From Funneliformis mosseae (taxonomy: Eukaryota; Glomeromycota; Glomeromycetes; Glomerales; Glomeraceae), in NCBI GenBank assembly GCA_910592005.1, contig CAJVPP010001197.1:1-21903 (forward strand): 21,903 nucleotides of DNA, written 5' to 3'. Each line of letters starts with the position of its first letter. Positions within the stretch are counted from its first letter, which is position 1. The notes beneath the pieces are model-generated. The model was not told the origin of the DNA and ran no database searches. It saw nothing but the letters and a program-made list of their open reading frames with translations. This document shows positions 9,819 through 21,903 of the stretch, in pieces. A program made the translations under genes and the position numbers.

Positions 9819-9824
9819 TCCAAC

Positions 9825-9828
9825 TTTT
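9825..9828 (+). terminator. RNA polymerase III terminator
   Basis: A TTTT run seven bases after the tRNA 3' end is the usual Pol III stop signal. Confidence 0.6.
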
Positions 9829-11031
9829 ATTCCTCATACTTTTGCATTTTGACTCTTCAATCTCTCTTTGATGATAAAAACATGGTATGGGCCATTGACA
9901 TATTTAAACTTTATACAAATGAGTAACACCTTCTTTCGTTAACATTCACATTTTATCACTAGTCAATGTAATTTGTACTGCTGGAAAACCAAAAATAAAT
10001 TGATGCTAAATTCGGATGTAATTCGGTCCGAAAAATAAATTTATATTTTCAGTTTCTCCCATTTTGCCCATCTGGTTTATCTGGTTTATCACAGGTTTGA
10101 CTTAATCCTTAATCACTATTTTTCAACATTGTTATTCATACTATATTCACAAGCTATCAAATACAAGGAAATGTACAATGGATGTATCGGTGTACTTTTC
10201 AAGATGAAATTAATAAAATTAAAACAGAAGCTTATCCAAATGAGATTAGCTGACATCGAGACACTTAAATATCGTGATTTAGACATCATAAAATAAATCA
10301 TTCATAATTATATTTTGAAAGAAATGTGAAAAGAGAACAAGATGATCACGAAATGTCGTCAATGGACAGATATATTCTTTATCTGAGAATATAATGACGT
10401 GAAACAGTAATTAATAAAGACATATTTAATTTATTAATATAATGTTATAAATTTCGTGAAACCAAAAAGAGAACCGAATCATCAATTCATCCGACCATGG
10501 GACAACAAATAAAAATTTGGCTTTGTTTAATCCTAAAGGGATAATTTAACGAATTCCTTTGAACAGTTTAGACGAATATCGGTGCGCTCAAATTTGATAG
10601 ACCATGCACCGACAGTTTTTCAATCGACAAAAGATGTTGCACAAAAAATAAAAATCTAGCAAATTCATAATTATGATTGTTGTCCTTAGCACGAGTCAAA
10701 TAAATTTCAAATTGTTAAGATCACATTGTTAATTTTATCAATGTTATCTTTTAATTTTCTTCTCTTCGGTGTTTGAAGAAAGTTGAATGCGACATGAAAA
10801 TTTTGGAATACCAAAGATTATTATGATCTAAATCGATAAACATGTTTAATTCCCGCATAATCATCTATCTTTTGGTAAAATTACTATATAAATCTAGTTA
10901 TTTGATTGATAGATCAACATGCGGATCTGACGATAACGTTTGAATCATTGTGTGACTGACATTCGTATATAAAACCTTTTTTTTTTTGAAAAAAAAAGAA
11001 ATAATTTTTCCGTCATTTTTCTAATTTCCTG
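9829..11031. other. Intergenic region upstream of ABC transporter
   Basis: About 1.2 kb without a supported gene. A short direct repeat CTGGTTTAT occurs twice around 10072-10089. A weak inverted pair CGGTGC...GCACCG lies near 10579-10610. The 61-residue minus-strand frame at 10116-10301 has no recognisable feature. The last 70 bp carry the transporter promoter. Confidence 0.6.
10966..10974 (+). promoter_or_regulatory. TATA box of ABC transporter
   Basis: TATATAAAA at 10966-10974 is a good TATA match 58-66 bp before the ATG at 11032, followed by a T-run and a short leader. Confidence 0.5.
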
Positions 11032-17534
<6,503 letters not shown>

Positions 17535-17579
17535 AATTTATTAGTTTATGAAATTCAAAGAACCAATTGACGAGAAAAA

Positions 17580-17598
17580 AATATATATATATATATAT
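17580..17598. repeat. (AT)n microsatellite
   Basis: An uninterrupted AT dinucleotide run about 46 bp after the transporter stop codon, within the probable 3' UTR. Confidence 0.8.
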
Positions 17599-17987
17599 TG
17601 CAAAGATAGAGCGCTTAATCGTGATTAGCATACAATACAAATAACTAGATAATAAAGTTTGTAATCAGAATTGAATCTAAATAATATAAGTTTTCTTTTT
17701 AGAATAGATGATGATTTTGAATTCCAAGTTAATTTAAAATTGATCGATAACATAAAAAAATTTTGTGCACATTTCCACTAGATCACGTTGTACAAATTAC
17801 AAGATTTGTTTTATCTTTGATCTTTTGATCACAGATTTACAAAGAAATTTTCTGATTTAGGTTAAGAATGTTTAGAATACGAATATTCATGTACAGTTAA
17901 CGAGTTGTTGGAGTTATTGGATCCATCAGCATAAAGTTCATGTAACACCGCTGTATTTTCGGCCCGAAAAAAATATTTGGCATATTT

Positions 17988-18011
17988 CCGGGTTGCCGGG
18001 TTGTCGGGTTG
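17988..18011. repeat. Tandem octamer, three copies
   Basis: CCGGGTTG, CCGGGTTG and TCGGGTTG follow each other without gaps, an island of G/C in AT-rich intergenic DNA about 320 bp before the second F-box ATG. It could be a clustered protein-binding site or a replication-slippage product. Confidence 0.75.
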
Positions 18012-18086
18012 TCAGCACCAATCAAAAGTAACCATTTTAAAATTCTCGGCCGACATATAATTTTAGGAAAAAAGGGTTCTCGATTC

Positions 18087-18155
18087 AACCTTTTCTTTTT
18101 TTTTTTTTTCTTTTTGTTTTTTGTCGATAAATTGGGAAACAAAAAAAAAAAGGTT
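18087..18155. repeat. T-rich / A-rich inverted repeat
   Basis: AACCTTTTCTTTTTT (18087-18101) and AAAAAAAAAAAGGTT (18141-18155) are complementary at 14 of 15 positions. They surround a poly-T tract and would fold into a hairpin. They may simply be low-complexity sequence. Confidence 0.5.
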
Positions 18156-18171
18156 TTGCTGCTGCGCAAAA

Positions 18172-18208
18172 TGACGTTTTCTCGAACACAAGGACGGAAA
18201 TATCGCGG
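18172..18208. promoter_or_regulatory. Candidate bZIP/CRE-like site plus TCGCGG motif
   Basis: TGACGT at 18172-18177 and TCGCGG at 18203-18208 lie about 158 and 127 bp before the second F-box ATG. They repeat the pair seen upstream of the first F-box gene. Confidence 0.3.
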
Positions 18209-18254
18209 AATTCCAAAGCATAATCGGTCATGTGATGATGTGCAGAGAAATTGT

Positions 18255-18263
18255 TATAAATAG
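18255..18263 (+). promoter_or_regulatory. TATA box of second F-box gene
   Basis: TATAAATAG is a textbook TATA sequence 67-75 bp before the ATG at 18330. It is the clearest TATA in the window. Confidence 0.6.
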
Positions 18264-18329
18264 GTCTCGGATTGATGATGAAATTTTTTTTTTCAATCAC
18301 TCCTTTCCGGGAATCACTCCAAATAAAAG

Positions 18330-19802
18330 ATGAGGGACATAACTTACACTTTACCTTACGTTTGTTTATCAAATATTTTCCAACACCTGGAGAAGGATCA
18401 AAGGTCTTTACATTCCTGTGTATTTGTCAACAAACAATGGTGTATGTCAGCAATACCGGAATTATGGAGGAACCCTTTTGAGAGTCCCGATCAACAACAG
18501 ATAGCTTTAATAAACACATACATCGCATGCCTGCCGCATGTAATCCAACAGAGGTTACGAATTACTTCAACCTTGACGCAACCCGTCACCTTCAATTACC
18601 CCGCTTACATAAGGAGCATACCGGTTAACCTCATATTTTTAACCGTCATGGAATGGTGTGAATCCAAGATTGAAGCCGAAACTCCATGTGAGAGGATGAA
18701 GAAAGAATTAAGCAAAGCCTTGTGTAGAAGTTTCTTGAGTCAAGCCGCGTATATCGACTGCCTAGACATTACTTCAGCGAATGATCTGAATATCTTTCGA
18801 CTTTATGGGGCATCCTCAAAGTTACCACAAATTCACAACCTGAAGGTGAATAATGAATATTATTCGGACCAATTCAAAACAATTTCGAGACTTTGTCAAA
18901 ATATTCAATCTTTAATCATATGTCAAACGGAGCACATCAAATTGGGGAATTACACGGATTTGGTGAAGATTGTGCAAGCTCAATCAAAGTTACAAAACCT
19001 TTCCATAGAATCTCAAAATATTGAGGGATTTAAAGTCGTTTGGAATGGACTTGTCACCTCCCCACATGCAAGAAAGTCCTTGATTAGCTTGACCATCGAA
19101 CACATCTATTTTGATCCGACCTTTTACACAAAGTTTCTTCAACAGTTGACGATATTTGAGAATTTAGAGAGGATCGTAATCAAAAAATGGTTCATCGATC
19201 AATTGAATCAGGACGAAATCCAAGCTCCGTTCCGAGAGTTTAAAAAATTAAATACCATAATAGTTAAACAATACGATTTACCTTTGGAAATTCTTGAACC
19301 CGTCTTTCAATATTCGAGCACAACCCTTCACACTTTACAGCTTAAACGTTTACAAAATTATAACCTTGAGAGGGTGATAGAATTATTATCAACCTATTGT
19401 CATAATCTCAAGAAATTCATTGCACCGGTGACGATTAATCAAAGCCTTACGATCGAAGAGTTATTTAAAGGATGTCAACAATTAGAATACTTGCATATTT
19501 ATCATCCAAGTTTCGATTTTAAGAAGGTACATCCTTTAAATTGTCCTCAATACAACGTTTTTAACGCCATGGATGTTGACGAATACCTGTTGAAACTGAA
19601 ACACATTTTCCCCGAGAGTTTGAGAACATTTAAGGTTTATTTCATTTGGTTTTTCAGTCCTAGCGTACTAGAAAAATTCCTTGATGGTCTAATGGTCGGA
19701 AAGGATAACGGAATCTTGGAATTTTGTTTTAGTCAGGGTTTGTCGGAAGAACATTTGGAAGTGGTCAAAAAATACCCAAAGAATAATATTAAACTTATAT
19801 AA
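18330..19802 (+). CDS. F-box / leucine-rich-repeat-like protein
   Basis: Intronless gene of 490 aa starting at ATG 18330. Residues about 4-50 form the F-box: TYTLPYVCLSNIFQHLEKDQ, then SLHSCVFVNKQWCMSAIPELWRNPF, the same architecture as the gene at 5282. After it, ITAR-like spacing is replaced by INTYIACL, QRLR and FNYPAYI, which align with IDTLITCL, QRLR and FNYATYI of the other protein, so the two are paralogues beyond the F-box. The C-terminal part has irregular LRR-like strands: IHNLKV, IQSLII, LQNLSIES, LISLTIEH, LERIVIKK, LNTIIVKQ, LHTLQLKR, LEYLHIYH and LRTFKVY. The likely role is a Skp1-bound substrate adaptor of an SCF ubiquitin ligase. Codon use is visibly less AT-biased than in the first F-box gene. 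AATAAA at 19822-19827 follows the stop closely. The target is unknown. Confidence 0.9.
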   Translation: MRDITYTLPYVCLSNIFQHLEKDQRSLHSCVFVNKQWCMSAIPELWRNPFESPDQQQIALINTYIACLPHVIQQRLRITSTLTQPVTFNYPAYIRSIPVNLIFLTVMEWCESKIEAETPCERMKKELSKALCRSFLSQAAYIDCLDITSANDLNIFRLYGASSKLPQIHNLKVNNEYYSDQFKTISRLCQNIQSLIICQTEHIKLGNYTDLVKIVQAQSKLQNLSIESQNIEGFKVVWNGLVTSPHARKSLISLTIEHIYFDPTFYTKFLQQLTIFENLERIVIKKWFIDQLNQDEIQAPFREFKKLNTIIVKQYDLPLEILEPVFQYSSTTLHTLQLKRLQNYNLERVIELLSTYCHNLKKFIAPVTINQSLTIEELFKGCQQLEYLHIYHPSFDFKKVHPLNCPQYNVFNAMDVDEYLLKLKHIFPESLRTFKVYFIWFFSPSVLEKFLDGLMVGKDNGILEFCFSQGLSEEHLEVVKKYPKNNIKLI

Positions 19803-20057
19803 AAATCCTTTCGTTTTGTATAATAAATTTTTTGTAGATAGTTAAATTAAAAAAAGACAAAAAAAAAATCCTTTTAGTAATGATAATAAATAATTCAAAA
19901 TTTTCGAAAGTTTCCCTCCCCGCCCATTTTGATCACGTGATTATCGTATTCAAATTTTTGTAAAAAAAATTGAAACCTTTTTGAAACCTTTTTTATTTCC
20001 CCTCTTTTACGCATCAATTATTATTTAAAGGCTAAAAACAAATAACGTTGGGAAATT
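19803..20057. other. Short intergenic spacer with candidate promoter
   Basis: Contains a C-rich stretch (TCCCTCCCCGCCC, about 19913-19925), a perfect 10-bp palindrome ATCACGTGAT with an E-box core (19932-19941), CCCCT at about 19999-20003 (stress-response-element-like) and TATTTAAA at 20022-20029. Together these suggest a Pol II promoter for the small frame at 20058. Confidence 0.4.
19932..19941. promoter_or_regulatory. E-box palindrome
   Basis: ATCACGTGAT is a perfect palindrome with the CACGTG core bound by basic helix-loop-helix factors. It lies about 117 bp before the ATG at 20058. A second CACGTG is at 20762-20767. Confidence 0.4.
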
Positions 20058-20240
20058 ATGGGGTGCATTACGAAAGTTTCACAACACGACTTGCGAAGCA
20101 TTATAAGTTTTATTGAACGAACATTTTTAAGTGAACAGAGATACAGAACACGTGTATATGGAACCATGATTATGTCAGCAAGGCATACGATGAGAACTCA
20201 AGCTAAAAATATGAAATTCCGAGAATTTCTTATTAAATAA
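20058..20240 (+). CDS. Small basic hypothetical protein (60 aa)
   Basis: ATG at 20058 has A at -3 and is followed by 60 codons to a TAA. The peptide (MGCITKVSQHDLRSIISFIE at its start) is rich in Arg, Ser, Thr and Met and looks largely helical. It has no membrane segment, no signal peptide and no motif I recognise; the MGC start could allow N-terminal myristoylation or palmitoylation, a weak hint. For it: ordinary amino-acid mix, higher GC than the flanks, and an upstream TATTTAAA, E-box and C-rich element, with AATAAA at about 20337. Against it: short length and no known family. It could be one exon of a larger gene or a chance frame. Confidence 0.4.
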   Translation: MGCITKVSQHDLRSIISFIERTFLSEQRYRTRVYGTMIMSARHTMRTQAKNMKFREFLIK

Positions 20241-20908
20241 ATGGAAAAACTTTGAGAAATGTATCATAGGAAAATATGTTGTTTTTCAAATCCGTAATAT
20301 AAGCTTGAGACGATCAACAAGAGAAACAGACATTGAATAAAAAAATATATATACAAATCAGAACGATCTTGGGTACAACTTTTAATCTAATCAGTTAGAA
20401 GAAGAATGATAGTATTGAGGATTCCGTCGTTCCGAAATTGACAAATTGATAAAATGACTACAAAAAAAAAAAAAAAAAAAAGAATCAAGATTCAGGAGTA
20501 ATGATGAAGAAAGTTATCCATTGCCAATTTCGATAAAATTTGAAATGATGTGATACAAGAGGATGATCTTATTTGCTGAAGATATGAAGTATGAGACTTT
20601 TTTTGGTTAAGAATTTAATTTTCTTTCTCTGATCTTCAAATAACGTTATCGAACCTTTTTTTTTTAATATTATGATAGTGAAGTATTAGAGATGAAAGTA
20701 GTGGATGATTTAATTATTTAACAAATGTAATTGTGAAATAAGAATTATACTGATAATCAGACACGTGAATTCAAAATCTGATATATTTACTTAAATCTTT
20801 ATATATTAAAATAATATTATAATTTGAAACATTAAAAAAAAATCCTCAAAAGGAATTACATTAATAAATTAAACAATTATGGAAAAAAAAGGATAATGTA
20901 TGTTTCCC
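20241..20908. other. Intergenic region between convergent genes
   Basis: 3' flank shared by the small + strand frame and the minus-strand NUS1 gene. It holds a 20-nt A run (20462-20481), an E-box CACGTG (20762-20767) and low-complexity AT sequence. A C/D-box-like pair near 20503-20579 was examined and not accepted. No gene is supported. Confidence 0.6.
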
Positions 20909-21903
20909 TCATTTACCAAATCGTTGATTACATTTTGAATATTTACGAAGTCCTTGTAAAAAGATGAAATAACAGAATTGTTGATTGTTGGGCACATGAC
21001 TTTAAACGTATAATAAAGATATCATATTAATAAAAACATCATTAGATTTAAATATAAAAATACCAATCAATATTTTACAATGGCCAAAACTTACAATATT
21101 TCAGTTAGATGAATATGCCACGGTGGGAATCCGTCAAGAAAAACTTTTGAAGAAAATAAAATTAGAAGTTGTGGTTCAGGGAATCGTGTTACTTTAAGGA
21201 TTTTTTTTTAATTTTAAAAAAAAAAAATGTTGAATTAATTATTGGTACCAAGTAAATGATAACATAAATTCCAAAATACATTTTGTTAATACATACTGCT
21301 TAACCTCTTGTCTAATTCCAGAATATTCACATCTTCATATTTTATCTTTTCCTGTTTAATGTCATCAGTTAATGATTTTGCCACGTTCACTATTCGCGTA
21401 CGACCATCGGAACGTGAGACCAGATTTACCAGTAATTCTACCAAAATCAAAATCGTTAACGTCAAGAGCACTTTGAAAATGATAAAATAATCTCCGTTAC
21501 AATTCATACCTGGTTCTGTCTCTGTGGATGAACTTATTGATGATAATGATGATGAATCGAGAGAGGTTACTTGAATAGTGGGTATGATCTTCTCCGAAAT
21601 GAAAAATTTTTGTGAAATGATGTTGATTTGAGATTGAAGCAAATGAGCGTAATGTCCCAGGCGACCTATAGAAAAGAAAAAAGGTGAATCAAATCAAATC
21701 AAAACACAAATATAATTGACGGATCTAAAACTTTACCTTCGGCATCATAAATGCTAACAATTTTCACTCCGAAACACTGAGACCAACAGCACAGAAGCGC
21801 CACTTCGATCAATCTTTCATCCTGGATATCATCACTCCAAAACATTATTGCGAGATGTTTTGGTACTTTATCTAAACTCTTAATATCTCCGATTAATTTT
21901 GTT
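20909..21903 (-). CDS. NUS1: NUS1/NgBR homologue, cis-prenyltransferase accessory subunit (5' end outside window)
   Basis: Minus-strand exons in coding order: >21903-21737, 21665-21510, 21437-21297, 21191-21095, 20999-20909. Introns of 71, 72, 105 and 95 nt all have GT-AG ends, and phases agree, giving 216 visible residues plus stop. The first visible exon has VPKHLAIMF and GVKIVSIYDAEG, matching the NUS1/NgBR block HLAxxx...SxYDxxG. Later come SRSDGRTRIVNVAK, FPEPQLLIL, GFPPWHIHLTEI and the C-terminal end KCNQRFGK, which carries the RxG motif essential for activity in eukaryotic complexes. NUS1 pairs with Rer2/Srt1-type catalytic subunits at the ER to make the dehydrodolichyl diphosphate needed for N-glycosylation. 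It lacks the catalytic Asp motif of the partner, as expected. The missing N-terminus should contain the membrane anchor. It is convergent with the small frame at 20058. Motif order throughout makes the identification strong. Confidence 0.9.
21438..21509 (-). other. Stop-free, in-frame 72-nt intron of NUS1
   Basis: GTATGA at the 5' end and GGTAG at the 3' end, with a branch-point-like CTTGAC/GTTAAC upstream of the AG. Its length is a multiple of three and it has no stop. Splicing joins TETEP to ELLVNLVSRS, which fits the family. Retention would add 24 residues, including the hydrophobic FIIFKVLLTLTILIL. Confidence 0.65.

Larger units (their letters stand above)
17535..18329. other. Intergenic region between ABC transporter and second F-box gene
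   Basis: Contains an (AT)n microsatellite at 17580-17598, a possible transporter poly(A) signal AATAAA at 17651-17656, a tandem GC-rich octamer at 17988-18011, a T-rich/A-rich inverted repeat (18087-18101 with 18141-18155) and the promoter of the F-box gene. Overlapping minus-strand frames at 17897-18169 and 18085-18372 are low-complexity shadows and are not accepted. Confidence 0.6.

Noticed and set aside
17897..18372. Overlapping minus-strand frames upstream of the second F-box gene
   Set aside because: They run through poly-T/A tracts and the tandem octamer, overlap the TATA box of the F-box gene and encode low-complexity peptides.
20503..20579. Possible C/D box snoRNA (ATGATGA ... CTGA)
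   Set aside because: No terminal stem pairs the flanks of the boxes and no clear D'/C' pair; chance match likely.

Overview
The window looks like nuclear DNA of an AT-rich, intron-rich fungus. The best fit is an arbuscular mycorrhizal fungus (Glomeromycotina, Rhizophagus-like). The reasons are the very low GC between genes, many 67-109 nt GT-AG introns, a eukaryotic tRNA-Pro with internal A/B boxes, and two F-box/leucine-rich proteins of the type expanded in these fungi. The species assignment is an inference. Nothing suggests bacteria or CRISPR.

Layout. 1-3960 is an extremely AT-rich, gene-free block. It holds a decayed tandem repeat of about 99-112 bp (701-1110), small inverted repeats, and a MITE-like element of about 136 bp (2596-2731). 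It ends at a 20-bp-arm hairpin (3915-3960). 3961-5240 is mixed intergenic DNA with a possible gene fragment at 4440-4555. 5282-6889 (+) is an intronless F-box/LRR-like protein. 7943-9382 (+) is a two-exon type II membrane protein resembling O-fucosyltransferase-type glycosyltransferases. 9747-9818 (+) is tRNA-Pro(UGG). 11032-17534 (+) is a full-length ABCC (MRP/YBT1-like) transporter that I reconstructed as 20 exons and 1633 aa, with both nucleotide-binding domains intact and four microexons of 23-28 nt. 18330-19802 (+) is a second intronless F-box protein, a distant paralogue of the first. 20058-20240 (+) is a possible 60-aa gene behind a plausible promoter. 20909->21903 (-) is the 3' part of a NUS1/NgBR homologue, the non-catalytic subunit of the dolichol-making cis-prenyltransferase. 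I reassembled it from five exons, three of which are absent or only partly visible in simple ORF maps.

The genes are not an operon or an obvious pathway. Shared themes are secretory-pathway glycosylation (the NUS1 homologue supplies dolichol; the glycosyltransferase is probably Golgi/ER) and ubiquitin-ligase substrate adaptors (the two F-box proteins). The ABC transporter probably sits in the vacuolar or plasma membrane. I see no convincing undescribed multi-gene system. The points most worth a second look are the microexon-encoded Walker A of the transporter, a stop-free 72-nt intron in NUS1 whose retention would add a hydrophobic segment, an overlapping upstream ORF on the glycosyltransferase, the in-frame decayed tandem repeats in the AT-rich block, and motifs shared by the two F-box promoters.
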